Shown: positions 1 to 9,219 of the stretch, in pieces
Layout: every line of letters starts with the position of its first letter
Position numbering within the stretch: the first letter of the stretch is position 1
Source: Chloroflexota bacterium
GTDB lineage: Bacteria; Chloroflexota; Anaerolineae; Promineifilales; Promineifilaceae
Length of the DNA stretch: 48,245 nt
Direction of reading: 5' to 3'
Assembly: GCA_002746795.1 (NCBI GenBank)
Contig: PDQY01000103.1
Span: forward strand, 1-48,245
Notes under the pieces: model-generated
Database searches by the model: none
What the model was told of the DNA's origin: nothing
What the model saw: only the letters and a program-made list of their open reading frames with translations
Program-made: the position numbers and the translations under genes

Positions 1-27
1 ATGTTACTTCATCGTCAGTCCTTAAAG
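1..27 (+). repeat. Right end of an R2 dispersed hairpin element
   Basis: The first bases (ACTTCATCGTCAGTCCTTA at 6-24) match the right end of the complete R2 copy at 35338-35433. The left part of this copy lies outside the window. It sits just upstream of the YceI lipoprotein gene. Confidence 0.75.
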
Positions 28-71
28 ATCGCGTAAGAAAAATCATTTTTATAAGTAAGGAGAGATACCCC

Positions 72-785
72 ATGATAAAACGTGTTTCGAGTATGATGAG
101 TTTGTTGTTGATCACGATATTAGCCTTGTCCGCCTGTGGCGTGCTGAGCGAACCAGAGGCACCCAGCGCCCCGATAGAGGCTGTGCCCTTGGCAGATTCG
201 ACAAATTCGGAAGGAACAATGCCAGAGGATTCAGCCGCAGATGCTGGCAGCCATGCTGTTGTGTACACGATCTCACCGGAAGGCTCCGCAGTTCGCTTTG
301 AGTTGGATGAGGATTTGCGCGGTGAACGCATCACAGTTGTGGGCGAAACAGATCAGGTGGCCGGAGAGTTGTCTGTTGATTTGAGTAATTTGGGGAACAC
401 GCAAGTGGGGATCATGCAAATCAATGCGCGAGGTTTGAAAACAGACAATAATTTCCGTAACCGTGCTATCCAGAATGAAATTTTGAACGCCGACAATTTT
501 GAGCTCATTACGTTTGAGCCCACGGCCGTTAATGGGCTTCCAGACAGTGCTGCTGTAGGGGACACAGTTGAGTTCACCATCAATGGTAACTTAACAGTGA
601 CAGACAAAACGCAGCCAGTGACCTTTAACGTGACAGCGACGGTGGTATCAGAGGAGCAAATTACGGGAACGGCAGCCGCCGTTATTACCCAAGCCGACTT
701 TGGTATCAGCATTCCAAGTGTGCCCAATGTGGCCAATGTTGAAGAAGAAATCGAACTGTATATTGATTTCACAGCCAACAGCTAA
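72..785 (+). CDS. YceI-family lipoprotein
   Basis: The 237-residue product starts with a lipoprotein signal peptide: a basic N-terminus, a hydrophobic stretch, then the lipobox Leu-Ser-Ala-Cys with Cys22 as the lipidated residue. A linker rich in Pro, Ala, Glu and Ser follows to about residue 65. The rest is a YceI-type lipocalin-like beta barrel; TDNNFRNRAIQ, NFELITFEP, NGNLTVTDKTQPVTF and ADFGIS are typical of the family. YceI proteins bind isoprenoid or other amphiphilic ligands in the cell envelope, so an envelope-anchored lipid carrier is likely, though the ligand is unknown. The start is supported by AAGGAGAG at 57-64. The gene stands alone, and an R1 repeat begins immediately after its stop codon. 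Confidence 0.9.
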   Translation: MIKRVSSMMSLLLITILALSACGVLSEPEAPSAPIEAVPLADSTNSEGTMPEDSAADAGSHAVVYTISPEGSAVRFELDEDLRGERITVVGETDQVAGELSVDLSNLGNTQVGIMQINARGLKTDNNFRNRAIQNEILNADNFELITFEPTAVNGLPDSAAVGDTVEFTINGNLTVTDKTQPVTFNVTATVVSEEQITGTAAAVITQADFGISIPSVPNVANVEEEIELYIDFTANS

Positions 786-870
786 GCGCATCCATAAATA
801 AGTGATGGATGCGTTTCAAGTGACCGCTATCCCTGAAAAATGGGGAGTAATTTTTAGATGGTCATTAAGC
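786..870 (+). repeat. R1 dispersed hairpin element, copy A
   Basis: This is one of six copies of an approximately 85-97 bp intergenic element. It starts with GCGCATCCAT directly after the YceI stop codon, has a first inverted repeat around AATAAGTG, then AAGTGACC, CCCTGAAAAA, GGGGAGTAATTTTTAG and ends in GGTCATTAAGC. The second half can fold as AGTGACC...GGTCATT enclosing a C-rich/G-rich stem, with a T-run that recalls a terminator. Copy A lacks about 9 bp in the first hairpin that copies B to E have. A separate perfect hairpin (ACGTGCC/GGCACGT, 891-907) follows. Confidence 0.85.
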
Positions 871-975
871 AACAATCAATTATTGACTGGACGTGCCAGA
901 GGCACGTTCGCGGGGTAAATTGGATGACAGGATAGCCTCGGGCAACAAGGGTTTTGCAGCAGTCAGCCTCATCTC

Positions 976-1878
976 TTAAAGATTCTGAATGGTCGCTGCG
1001 ATTTGCACTGTTTGTAACTGGATGGCGACGGTTTCATGAATAGAACGGCCGTAACCACCAGCCATCGTCACGGCCACTGACACCCCTGCCTCCCAACAAT
1101 GAGCCAATGCGAGACGATCCCGTTTTCCAATCCCCTCTTTCGTCAGGCATAGCCGCCCCAAGCGGTCGCCAGCAAACACGTCGGCACCAGCCAGGTAGAT
1201 CACGAGTTCTGGCTTTGCTTGCGCCAATGTTTGTTCAATACCTGGCTGCAACGCCCGCAAATAAGCCTCATCTTCAATATCATCAGGCAGCGCGATGTCA
1301 AGATTGCTGGGGATTTTGTGGAAGGGGAAGTTCTTCTCTGCGTGAATGGAAAAGGTGAAAATAGAATCATCGTCAGTGGTGATTTGCGCCGTGCCGTTCC
1401 CTTGATGAACGTCACAATCGATGATGGCAATCCGCTGCGCCCGCCCTTCGGCTTGCATGGTGCGGGCAGCCGCTACCGCATCGTTGTAGATGCAGAAGCC
1501 TTCACCCGCGTCGTAGCTGGCGTGATGGGTGCCGCCGCCAAGCGTGACGGCAATGCCTTCTTTCAGCGCCACCCGGCACGCCGCAATGGTGGCACCGACA
1601 GAGTGCTTACAACGCACTACCAGCTCAGGCGACCAGGGTAAACCAATTCGGCGGATTTCTGATGGAGAGAAACGGCCGTTTTCCACCTTCGTTAAATATT
1701 CACGACTATGCGCATGCCGGAGTTGATGGGTTGTGGCTGGAGTTGGTACAATTAGGTCATCTGGCGGGACAACCTGAGCGGCGGCCACAGCTTCCCTCAG
1801 CAGTTGGTATTTTTCCGCCGGGAACCGATGACTATCTGGTAAGGGGAACGTGAATTGATCATAGGTGAAAATTTTCAT
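976..1878 (-). CDS. Histone deacetylase family (AcuC-like) zinc hydrolase
   Basis: The product (300 residues from ATG at 1878) is a class I/II-type histone deacetylase fold protein. Family members remove acetyl groups from acetyl-lysine or acetyl-polyamines using one zinc. Visible motifs, counted from the TTG two codons upstream, are GGGTHHA with the tandem His120/His121, the zinc-ligand segment DCDVHQGNGTA (Asp156, Asp158, His160), AGADVFAGDRLGRL with the third ligand Asp235, and GGYGR with the catalytic-side Tyr278. The length is normal for bacterial members. The substrate cannot be read from sequence; acetoin-utilisation, acetyl-CoA synthetase or polyamine deacetylation are all possible. 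The gene converges with the YceI gene and is divergent from the next one. Confidence 0.9.
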   Translation of the reverse strand: MKIFTYDQFTFPLPDSHRFPAEKYQLLREAVAAAQVVPPDDLIVPTPATTHQLRHAHSREYLTKVENGRFSPSEIRRIGLPWSPELVVRCKHSVGATIAACRVALKEGIAVTLGGGTHHASYDAGEGFCIYNDAVAAARTMQAEGRAQRIAIIDCDVHQGNGTAQITTDDDSIFTFSIHAEKNFPFHKIPSNLDIALPDDIEDEAYLRALQPGIEQTLAQAKPELVIYLAGADVFAGDRLGRLCLTKEGIGKRDRLALAHCWEAGVSVAVTMAGGYGRSIHETVAIQLQTVQIAATIQNL

Positions 1879-1911
1879 AGCCAATGATGTTGGTTTTCAA
1901 TCAAGTATGCA

Positions 1912-2778
1912 ATGAAGAAAAAAATTACTTTTGTTTTAATCTTAGGTGTGTTGAGTGCGTTTTTACTGAGTATGCTAAACAAATGGGAGCCAAAGCAAAC
2001 GGCATACGCCTCAGACAGTGGAATACAAACAGAAAGTGCAGCTTACATCATTTTCTTTCCAATCATGTTCAATGCGCCACCACCACCCCATGAGCCACCT
2101 TACGATATGGCTCGGTTTATGATCGGTAACGGCCGTTTATATGAAGTGTGGCATAGCGTCAATAATTCTCAAGCTCGTTTTCAAACCCAAACAGAAGGTG
2201 TTCGCTTCTTCCATACCAAAGGAAACGAAGTCAGCGCCGAATGGGAAGAGCTTTGGGCCACGAATGATACCATTTATCGTGGCACAGATACCAGTCCAGG
2301 CAACGGTCAGTTTTACACCCTGCGTGATCATCCAAATCAAGTAGGTTCAGCCTGGAGCCCCCGTTTTTGGAATGTCGGAGATATTTACGAGCGGAATCCG
2401 CTGGTCACATTTTATTGGAAGTCCAATTGTGACATTGTTGTTCAAGGATACCAGCGCACCTGGCTGCGACTTGAGGCCTATTATCATTCCTACACATTTG
2501 AAAGCGGCATCACCTTGTACAACGTCGTGGAACTGGCTTGGTTGCTCAATCCTAATGCAGAACCAACCGAAGTCTATTTGTATGCAGAACATTATGGGTT
2601 AGTGGGATGGCGCAGCGCCGATCACGGATATAGTTATATCTCCGGGATTCATGCCCCTGGAGAAAGACCAGATAACACCCCAGAAGAAATTGCTTGTCTG
2701 CAAGCCACCCTGCAAGAATCGCCAGTAGGGCTGAACAGCATCATTGGCCCCTTACCGCCCCCCTATCGAGCCAAATAA
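1912..2778 (+). CDS. Secreted protein of unknown function
   Basis: This 288-residue protein is not recognised. Residues 4-22 form a hydrophobic segment after MKKK, so it is secreted or anchored by a signal peptide. A proline-rich patch (APPPPHEPPYD) follows at about residues 55-65, and the remainder is rich in Trp, Tyr and charged residues, suggesting an extracellular beta-rich domain. No catalytic motif stands out. The segment YIIFFPIMF near residue 45 is unusually hydrophobic and may mark the start of the mature domain. There is no strong ribosome-binding site. One AACGGCCGTT site lies in it. It converges with metH. Confidence 0.75.
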   Translation: MKKKITFVLILGVLSAFLLSMLNKWEPKQTAYASDSGIQTESAAYIIFFPIMFNAPPPPHEPPYDMARFMIGNGRLYEVWHSVNNSQARFQTQTEGVRFFHTKGNEVSAEWEELWATNDTIYRGTDTSPGNGQFYTLRDHPNQVGSAWSPRFWNVGDIYERNPLVTFYWKSNCDIVVQGYQRTWLRLEAYYHSYTFESGITLYNVVELAWLLNPNAEPTEVYLYAEHYGLVGWRSADHGYSYISGIHAPGERPDNTPEEIACLQATLQESPVGLNSIIGPLPPPYRAK

Positions 2779-2847
2779 TCTCAAGCAGCATCAATGACCA
2801 GGTGTGGACGGAACCCAACTTTTTCCTCACCAAACAGGAGAGAAGGT

Positions 2848-5800
2848 CTACTGTGGCTCATACCCCAAATTTGGAGCCAGCCATTTCTCGGCCGTTTTTA
2901 CATCCCAGCCTTTACGTTTAGCATAATCAGCCACCTGATCCTGGTTGATGCGCCCTAGCCCGAAATAACTGGCATCGGGATGGACAAAGTAATACCCACT
3001 CACCGAGGCAGCTGGGTGCATGGCAAAATTCTCAGTGAGCAACATGCCTATATTGTGCTGCACATCCAATAATTGGAACAAATCACCTTTGGCTGTGTGA
3101 TCGGGGCAAGCTGGATAGCCAGGTGCCGGGCGAATCCCACGATACGCTTCAGCAATGAGATCGTCTTTGCTAAACGATTCTTCAGCCGCATATCCCCAGA
3201 ATTCCTGGCGTACACGCTCGTGCATTTGTTCAGCCAGTGCTTCTGCCAACCGGTCAGCTAATGATTTGAGCAGGATGGCATGGTAATCATCATGGGCTGC
3301 CTCAAATTCCGCGACCTTTTCTTCAATGCCCAGCCCAGCCGTCACGGCAAAGAAGCCTAAGTAATCTTCCAAGCCTGTCTCCTGTGGCGCAATAAAATCA
3401 GCCAAAGCGTGGTTCGGGCGTCCCGGCGGTTTTTCCATCTGCTGCCGCAGCGTTTGCACCACCAAAGCAGCGTCTTGACGCCTGTGTGCCTCGGCGGGGA
3501 AAATTAGAATATCATCACCATCGCTGTTAGCTGGGTAAAATCCAATCACAGCCTTTGCCGTTAGCCATTTCTCAGCAGTGATCTGCGATAACATTGTCTG
3601 TGCATCTTGAAACAACTGAACGGCCGTTTCCCCCACCGTCTCATCTTCCAAAATACGCGGATACTTACCCGTCAGTTCCCAGGCACGGAAGAAAGGCGTC
3701 CAGTCGATGTAATCGACCAGGGAGGCTAGATCAATGTCATCAAAGACTTTGGTGCCGGTAAACGCGGGAGTTGGCGGCGTGTAGTTAGCCCAATCCACCT
3801 TGAATTTGTTGGCACGAGCCGCAGCAAGGGGCAGCAAACGTTTGCTGCGGCGGCGATTGCCATGTTTTTCCCGGAGAGCAGCATACTCTTGCCGAATTTT
3901 GCTGACGTAACCGTTGCCCCCTTTAAGCAGATTGGTAGCAACACCCACTGCCCGAGAGGCATCAACGACATGCACAACGGGAGCTATTTTGAACTCTGGC
4001 TCAATTTTAACGGCGGTATGAATCTTGGAGGTGGTGGCGCCGCCGATGAGCAGCGGAGTTTCAAACCCCTGGCGCTGCATCTCTGCTGCCACATGGCGCA
4101 TCTCTTCCAACGAGGGTGTGATGAGACCACTAAGGCCGATGATGTCTACATTTTCTTCGCGGGCAGTCTGGAGAATTTGCTCAGCAGGCACCATCACGCC
4201 CATGTCAATCACGTCGTAGCCGTTGCATTGCAACACGACGCCGACGATGTTTTTACCGATGTCGTGAACGTCACCTTTGACGGTTGCCAGCAAGATTTTG
4301 CCATTCGATTGGGATTGATCTGTAAGCCCCAATTCTGCCTTCTCCGCTTCCAGATAGGGGACTAAATGAGCTACCGCTTTTTTCATGACACGGGCGCTCT
4401 TGACGACCTGGGGCAGGAACATTTTACCGTCACTAAATAAATCACCGACCCGGTTCATGCCCTCCATGAGTGGTCCTTCGATGATGTATAACGGCCGTTC
4501 CACCGCCAGTCGCGCCTCCTCTGTATCCTCCACAATGTACGTGTCAATCCCCTTCACCAACGCATACGACAACCGTTCGTTGACCGGCGCTTGGCGCCAA
4601 CTCAAATCTTCCCGCTTCCTCTTCCCCGTGCCACGTACCGTTTCCGCCAGTTCAACCAGCCGATCTGTGGCATTAGGCTGGCGGTTGAACAGCACATCTT
4701 CAATCGCTTCTAACAGCGGTCCCGGAATCTCTTCATAAATAGCAAGCTGACCAGCATTGACAATGCCCATATCCATACCAGCTTGAATGGCGTGGTAGAG
4801 GAACGCCGCATGCATGGCTTCTCGCACGGCGTTATTGCCCCGGAACGAGAAGCTGAGATTACTCACGCCACCGCTGACCAACGCGCCCGGCAAGTTCTCT
4901 TTAATCCACCGCGTCGCTTCGATAAAAGCAATGGCATATTCATTATGCTCTTCAATACCTGTGGCCACCGCGAACACATTGGGGTCAAAAATGATGTCTT
5001 CGGCAGGGAAACCCACCTCTTCCGTCAGGATTTTATAGGCGCGTTCACAAATGTTAATCTTGCGCTCGTAGGTGTCTGCCTGTCCTTCTTCATCAAAGGC
5101 CATCACAATCACCGCTGCGCCGTAACGCCGCGCCAGTTTTGCGTGTCGTTTGAATTCTGCCACACCTTCTTTCATGCTGATAGAATTGACGATGGCTTTG
5201 CCCTGCACGCATTTTAAACCCGCTTCAATCACCGACCATTTAGACGAGTCAATCATGATCGGCACCCGGGCAATGTCGGGTTCAGCTGCGATCAGGTTCA
5301 GGAAATAGGGCATTGCTGTTTCGGAATCGAGCATGCCTTCATCCATGTTAACATCAATGATTTGGGCGCCATTTTCAACCTGATGACGGGCTACGCTCAA
5401 GGCCTTATCATATTTTTCTTCTTTGATAAGGCGGGCAAAGCGGCGGGAGCCGGTGACGTTGGTGCGTTCACCCACATTGACAAAGTTCAGCTCTGGCGTG
5501 ATGGTCAACGGCTCCATACCGCTCAAGCGCAGTTGTGGCTGGTGTGTGGGAATTTGGCGCGGAGCAATGCCATCCATCGCTTCTGCAATAGCACGGATGT
5601 AAGCAGGCGTCGTGCCACAGCAGCCCCCCACGATGTTGAGGAAACCAGCAGCTGCCAACTCGCGCAATACCGGCACCATGTCGTCAATGCCTTCGCTAAA
5701 GCCACCAAAGCCATCTGGCAGGCCAGCATTCGGATAGAAACTGATGTAGTTATCAGCTATGTTGGCGATGCTGGTGATGTAGGGGCGCAGCGTGCCTGGG

Positions 5801-6558
5801 CCAAAGGAACAGTTCATGCCCACAATCAAGGGGTTGGCGTGGCGAATGGAATGGTAGAAGGCTTCCATTGTTTGCCCGGAGAGCGTGCGCCCGCTGGCAT
5901 CAGTGATGGTGCCAGAAATCATGAGGGGCAACTCTTTGCCCGTCTCGGCAAACATATCCTGAATACCGAAAACGGCCGCTTTGGCATTCAAGGTGTCAAA
6001 GACTGTTTCAATCGTCAGAACATCCGCGCCGCCATCCATGAGGCCTCGGGCGGCTTCGCCATAGGCGGCGGCAACTTCATCAAACGTGGTGGCACGGAGG
6101 GCAGGATCACTCACATCAGGCGAGAGGGAGAGCATTTTGTTGGCGGGGCCAAGCGAACCCAGCACGAAACGCGGTCGCTCACGGGTCAATTGTGAATGGT
6201 CATTGGTAAATTGGGCAATGGCATCACGGGCAAGTTTGGCTGCCTGGTAGTTCATCTCATAGACATATTCTTCCATGTGAAATTCAGCCTGAGAAATCGC
6301 GGTGCCGTTAAAGGTGTTGGTGGTGATGAGATCGGCTCCGGCATCCAAGTAGGCTGTGTGAACCGCTTTGATGATGTCTGGCTGGGTGAGGTTGAGTACT
6401 TCGTGATTGTTTTTGATGTCGTAGGGGAAGTCAGCGAAGCGCTCCATGCGGTAACCGGCTTCATCCAGTTCGTAGGTTTGAAGCAGGGAACCAGTAGCCC
6501 CATCAGTGATGAGAATGCGGTTTTGTAGTTGTTGTTTGAGAAGTTCTGTTCGAGTCAT
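2848..6558 (-). CDS. metH: Cobalamin-dependent methionine synthase
   Basis: The enzyme moves a methyl group from 5-methyltetrahydrofolate via methylcobalamin to homocysteine, making methionine in the cytosol. At 1236 residues it is full length. In order: the homocysteine domain (about 1-330) with zinc ligands Cys250, Cys313 and Cys314 in MNCSFG and GGCCGT; the pterin domain from about 355 ([17 protein letters not shown]); the cap and cobalamin domain with the base-off motif DVHDIGKN, His765 being the lower cobalt ligand; and the C-terminal AdoMet-dependent reactivation domain (about 930-1236, with [12 protein letters not shown]). ATG 6558 is the only plausible start. It lies 57 bp downstream of an unknown gene, and both follow a SAM-I riboswitch, so SAM feedback on this pair is likely. 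Confidence 0.97.
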   Translation of the reverse strand: MTRTELLKQQLQNRILITDGATGSLLQTYELDEAGYRMERFADFPYDIKNNHEVLNLTQPDIIKAVHTAYLDAGADLITTNTFNGTAISQAEFHMEEYVYEMNYQAAKLARDAIAQFTNDHSQLTRERPRFVLGSLGPANKMLSLSPDVSDPALRATTFDEVAAAYGEAARGLMDGGADVLTIETVFDTLNAKAAVFGIQDMFAETGKELPLMISGTITDASGRTLSGQTMEAFYHSIRHANPLIVGMNCSFGPGTLRPYITSIANIADNYISFYPNAGLPDGFGGFSEGIDDMVPVLRELAAAGFLNIVGGCCGTTPAYIRAIAEAMDGIAPRQIPTHQPQLRLSGMEPLTITPELNFVNVGERTNVTGSRRFARLIKEEKYDKALSVARHQVENGAQIIDVNMDEGMLDSETAMPYFLNLIAAEPDIARVPIMIDSSKWSVIEAGLKCVQGKAIVNSISMKEGVAEFKRHAKLARRYGAAVIVMAFDEEGQADTYERKINICERAYKILTEEVGFPAEDIIFDPNVFAVATGIEEHNEYAIAFIEATRWIKENLPGALVSGGVSNLSFSFRGNNAVREAMHAAFLYHAIQAGMDMGIVNAGQLAIYEEIPGPLLEAIEDVLFNRQPNATDRLVELAETVRGTGKRKREDLSWRQAPVNERLSYALVKGIDTYIVEDTEEARLAVERPLYIIEGPLMEGMNRVGDLFSDGKMFLPQVVKSARVMKKAVAHLVPYLEAEKAELGLTDQSQSNGKILLATVKGDVHDIGKNIVGVVLQCNGYDVIDMGVMVPAEQILQTAREENVDIIGLSGLITPSLEEMRHVAAEMQRQGFETPLLIGGATTSKIHTAVKIEPEFKIAPVVHVVDASRAVGVATNLLKGGNGYVSKIRQEYAALREKHGNRRRSKRLLPLAAARANKFKVDWANYTPPTPAFTGTKVFDDIDLASLVDYIDWTPFFRAWELTGKYPRILEDETVGETAVQLFQDAQTMLSQITAEKWLTAKAVIGFYPANSDGDDILIFPAEAHRRQDAALVVQTLRQQMEKPPGRPNHALADFIAPQETGLEDYLGFFAVTAGLGIEEKVAEFEAAHDDYHAILLKSLADRLAEALAEQMHERVRQEFWGYAAEESFSKDDLIAEAYRGIRPAPGYPACPDHTAKGDLFQLLDVQHNIGMLLTENFAMHPAASVSGYYFVHPDASYFGLGRINQDQVADYAKRKGWDVKTAEKWLAPNLGYEPQ

Positions 6559-6615
6559 ATTTTGGGTGATGCATTATCCGCAAGACGTGATTGTTCACGA
6601 ATCATACGTCATGAA

Positions 6616-7293
6616 TTACGCGTCTATGAGGTCTGCAAAGGTTGGAATGCAGGAAGGCCAATTATCTCCTTGTTGTAAGCGGGCGACTTCCTGGTTGAGC
6701 TTTTGCTTAAAGAATTGATGAGTGCGATCAAAGTAGATGGTGTTGTCGGCGAATTTCTTACGCAAATGGTTGAGACAAGTCGTGTATAAACGTAAGGGAT
6801 CGATATCTGCTAGTTTGCTATCGAATTCGGCAGCAAAACGAAGGTTGAGCCGCGCTTTTTGCCGGGCATACAGGCTGTCGATTTCATTAGCGAACAGGGT
6901 AATGATGGGGCTGCCTGCTGTTAGTTCTAACAAGGGTGCCGGTGAAGTGATGATGCAGGTTGTGGTGGGGGTAGCGGTTTGCCCTGAGCTTGCTGCCACG
7001 GCCGTTATTTGCACCTGCCCCCCAAAGGTAAAGACATCTATAAATTTCTGGTAACGATCAATGACCCGGATGTGTCCTGGGCAAAGCTGCATGCCGTCTG
7101 ATTGTCGCCACGGATGTTGAATGTCTAGCGTTTGCACGCCTTGTGTCGTTTTTATTTTCAACCGAACTTTTTCCGGATCGAAATGTTCATATGTTGGTTC
7201 ACGTCGTATGATCACGTCGAGCCGAGCTTCTCCTAACAAACTTTGACCTTTATAAAAAACATAGCCTAAATCAAATTTATTCATGGCGCCCAT
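6616..7293 (-). CDS. Unknown protein between a SAM-I riboswitch and metH
   Basis: I do not recognise this protein (225 residues from ATG 7293). It has no signal peptide or membrane segment, so it is probably cytosolic. The N-terminal part looks beta-rich and the last 90 residues look helical and charged (NLRFAAEFDSKLADIDP onwards). An upstream ATG at 7323 is rejected because it lies inside the riboswitch terminator hairpin. Starts at 7293 and 7284 both remain possible; GGACGGGGAAT lies just upstream of them. The position, as first gene of a SAM-controlled unit ahead of metH, suggests a role linked to methionine or methyl metabolism, but the sequence itself gives no function. Confidence 0.75.
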   Translation of the reverse strand: MGAMNKFDLGYVFYKGQSLLGEARLDVIIRREPTYEHFDPEKVRLKIKTTQGVQTLDIQHPWRQSDGMQLCPGHIRVIDRYQKFIDVFTFGGQVQITAVAASSGQTATPTTTCIITSPAPLLELTAGSPIITLFANEIDSLYARQKARLNLRFAAEFDSKLADIDPLRLYTTCLNHLRKKFADNTIYFDRTHQFFKQKLNQEVARLQQGDNWPSCIPTFADLIDA

Positions 7294-7303
7294 ATTCCCC
7301 GTC

Positions 7304-7333
7304 CAAAATAAAAAACCTCTCATAGAGAGAGGT
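7304..7333 (-). terminator. Expression-platform terminator of the SAM riboswitch
   Basis: On the minus strand ACCTCTC, a 5-nt loop and GAGAGGT form a 7-bp hairpin that is followed directly by a T-run (TTTTTTATTTT). It lies between the SAM aptamer and the first start codon, which is the normal place for the intrinsic terminator of a SAM-I switch. Confidence 0.85.
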
Positions 7334-7353
7334 CACAGTGATAGTTGTTCCCG

Positions 7354-7456
7354 TCTCATCTGCCAGGCTTCCTGCCTGCCGGAATTGGCACCTTGGATTG
7401 TATCTTCAGGTTGCCGAGGTTTCAATGGGCCGGTCCCTCCACCTCTCAGGATGAGT
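7354..7456 (-). promoter_or_regulatory. SAM-I (S-box) riboswitch aptamer
   Basis: Read on the minus strand this holds the conserved core of the SAM-I family: the P1 strand CTCATC, the kink-turn region GAGAGGTGGAGGGACCGGCC, CATTGAAACCTCGGCAACC, then GGTGCCAATTCCGGCAGG, and the closing P1 strand GATGAG. It is followed by an intrinsic terminator at 7304-7333. Binding of S-adenosylmethionine is expected to favour termination and so switch off the downstream unknown gene and metH when SAM is plentiful. Confidence 0.95.
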
Positions 7457-7689
7457 ATGATGCTGTTTTCGGTTGATAGTTTATTACGGGGGGAGAGTGA
7501 TGTCAAGCATAGCAGGGGCAAACAGGCATGCAGACAGGCGCACTTAACCTATTCACAAAGTTTCTAGGCGCCCCATCATCTGGAAGCGCGGCAGTTTTAC
7601 AGTTTTTTAACAGCTTCCTTACATATTTTTACACCTACAAAACATTTCATTTATATTTTGCCGACATACTGGCAGTATCTAAAACGAAT

Positions 7690-7782
7690 GGTGCCGCAAA
7701 TATGTGGCGAGTAGTCAGCGACGGAGCGCATGTGGGCTGGTTACCAGCAGTTGGGTATTTGCCACTCAAGAATAAGGGCACC
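7690..7782 (+). other. Putative structured 5' leader RNA
   Basis: Nested pairings are visible: GGTGCC (7690-7695) with GGCACC (7777-7782), GCAAATA (7696-7702) with TATTTGC (7756-7762), and an inner perfect hairpin GCTGG-TTA-CCAGC (7736-7748). GTGGC (7704-7708) can instead pair with GCCAC (7761-7765), giving two mutually exclusive forms. A T5 run follows at 7786-7790, then AAGGAGG and the start codon at 7812. It matches no riboswitch class I know. It may be a regulatory leader, but this rests on pairing alone. Confidence 0.4.
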
Positions 7783-7811
7783 ACATTTTTGAGCTTGGTA
7801 AGGAGGCTCTT

Positions 7812-8276
7812 ATGTCAAGACGGAATTTAACTATTATTACTTTGTTGCTGCTCAGTTCGCTGATGTTGGTGGGGGTGGTCAGTGCGGATACGGTTCGTGG
7901 TGAGGGCTGGCTGCAGGCACAGGGAGCAGGAGTGACTACGGTGAGAGGGCAGGTTGATGTGTTGGAGATTGGCGGCCATGGCGCACTCTGGTATCGGGAT
8001 CGAGGAGAGGTGGATGAACCGGTTGTTACCGGTGAGGGGCGCCGAATTGAACATGATAATGGTTGGGTGCAGTATGTTGGCTTTAACGGCCGTTTTCAAC
8101 TCACTGACGCCGACGATGTTTTCGTTAGCCTGACTGGCCAAGGCATCAACCTCTATGCTGAAGGACAGGGCACTGTCTTCCTAAGAGGACGCGGTACCTA
8201 CACCTATGGTAGTGGCGAGACAACAACGAATGGCCACTGGTCTATAAACGGCCGTTCTCTGGAGCTTGAAGAATAA
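7812..8276 (+). CDS. Small secreted beta-rich protein, unknown function
   Basis: The 154-residue product has a clear signal peptide (basic start, hydrophobic residues about 7-22, cleavage probably after VVSA). The mature part is rich in Gly, Thr and Val with alternating short strands (RGEGWLQAQGAG, LFAEGQG-like and FLRGRGTYTYG segments), which suggests a compact extracellular beta structure. It contains two AACGGCCGTT sites, read as NGR. The start is supported by TAAGGAGG at 7799-7806. No family is recognised. The preceding 120 bp may form a regulatory RNA. A strong hairpin separates it from the convergent gene. Confidence 0.75.
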   Translation: MSRRNLTIITLLLLSSLMLVGVVSADTVRGEGWLQAQGAGVTTVRGQVDVLEIGGHGALWYRDRGEVDEPVVTGEGRRIEHDNGWVQYVGFNGRFQLTDADDVFVSLTGQGINLYAEGQGTVFLRGRGTYTYGSGETTTNGHWSINGRSLELEE

Positions 8277-8290
8277 AATATGATCACGAA

Positions 8291-8333
8291 GCACACGGAG
8301 CGTGCCCTAAAAATCTGTGTACGCTCCGTGTGC
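8291..8333. terminator. Hairpin between convergent genes
   Basis: GCACACGGAGCGT (8291-8303) and ACGCTCCGTGTGC (8321-8333) pair perfectly over 13 bp with a 17-nt loop. The hairpin sits in the 62-bp gap between two convergent genes and probably ends transcription from both sides, although the flanking T-runs are weak. Confidence 0.6.
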
Positions 8334-8338
8334 CCTGT

Positions 8339-9145
8339 TTACTTGAGGCTGACAGGGAGATAAACGAATCTGTCTAAGACGGGGGTGTCATCGAGTAAAT
8401 CGGTGGTGATGTCGGCGTAAGCCAGCCAGGTTTCCCCTTGAGCAGAGGTGGTGTTGTCACTGAGCGCCAACAGATTGGGTTGTTCATACACATCTGGCGT
8501 ACCGGGCGGCGGCGTCCAGGCAGAGTAGTCACGAACAGAGCCAGTCAAAATTGGGGTGTCGTTGGCGGTAAGCGTGTAGGTGTCGGTGATGATTGCCAGG
8601 GTGTAGGTGATGAAGCTGGCGGTGGTGTCGAAGTCAACCCCTTCGGCTGGGGTGAACAAGTCTGAGGGGCTGCCACCTTCTTGTGCCCAGATGCGATCTT
8701 CCCAAAAGGCAAGCTCAATGCCCAGGGCATCTTCGGCTAAGAGGGTGATGCTGAAACCGGCGCGGTCATTATCACTATCATGCGTTTCTGAGGCGAGGCG
8801 TAACTTAACGGCCGTGGCAAAGCCCAAATCACGATCCAATGTAATGGGCAGCGAGGTGGAAATCGCGTAACCAGCATACTCATTGATATCGGGAGTAGAA
8901 TCCAAAATGGTGGCGTTGATGGTCGGGCTGTAAGTTTGGGTGGCTTCCGCCGTGAAAAATGGGGGGTTGGTGGGATCTATAGCGGCGAAAATCAGGTTTT
9001 GAGTATCTGGTGTGCCGCCAACCTGGCCGTCATACAGGATAGTTGTGTCTACGGTGGCACTGTGGTGCATAGCTGTCATGAGCCTCGTTGTCATGAGAAC
9101 GGCCGTTCCCACAACAACAATTGCTATCAATAATTTACGAATCAT
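8339..9145 (-). CDS. Secreted protein with a lectin/LamG-like beta domain
   Basis: The product is 268 residues from ATG 9145, which is preceded by AAGGAGAG; the longer upstream frame lacks such support and overlaps the next gene. Residues 1-22 are a signal peptide or anchor (KLLIAIVVVGTAVLMTT). The mature part is beta-rich, with features of a concanavalin/LamG-type sandwich (DRAGFSITLLAEDALGIELAFWEDRIWA, ITDTYTLTANDTPILTG), so binding of a polymer or carbohydrate is possible but unproven. It ends in a short hydrophobic tail, FVYLPVSLK, that could serve in sorting or anchoring. The gene follows the caspase-like gene with a 74-bp gap on the same strand. Confidence 0.75.
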   Translation of the reverse strand: MIRKLLIAIVVVGTAVLMTTRLMTAMHHSATVDTTILYDGQVGGTPDTQNLIFAAIDPTNPPFFTAEATQTYSPTINATILDSTPDINEYAGYAISTSLPITLDRDLGFATAVKLRLASETHDSDNDRAGFSITLLAEDALGIELAFWEDRIWAQEGGSPSDLFTPAEGVDFDTTASFITYTLAIITDTYTLTANDTPILTGSVRDYSAWTPPPGTPDVYEQPNLLALSDNTTSAQGETWLAYADITTDLLDDTPVLDRFVYLPVSLK

Positions 9146-9219
9146 GGCTCTCTCCTTTTTAAAGGATTCCTTCATGCCAATTTTAGGCATCCAGAATAAG
9201 TTGCAGGGCGGTTCCGTTT

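Larger units (their letters stand above)
7294..7811. other. 518-bp intergenic region with two RNA leaders
   Basis: The left half holds the minus-strand SAM riboswitch and its terminator; the right half holds a possible structured leader for the plus-strand gene at 7812. The AT-rich stretch between them (about 7595-7680) should contain the plus-strand promoter, but no near-consensus sigma70 pair was obvious. The open frames here are not credible genes. Confidence 0.7.

Noticed and set aside
353..778. 141-codon frame antisense to the YceI gene
   Set aside because: It is a shadow of a well-supported gene, with no ribosome site or family.
4783..6195. Long plus-strand frames inside metH
   Set aside because: They are antisense shadows that arise from codon bias of the metH gene.
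7528..7830. 100-codon frame upstream of the small secreted protein
   Set aside because: It crosses the structured leader and runs into the real gene in another frame; no ribosome site or family.
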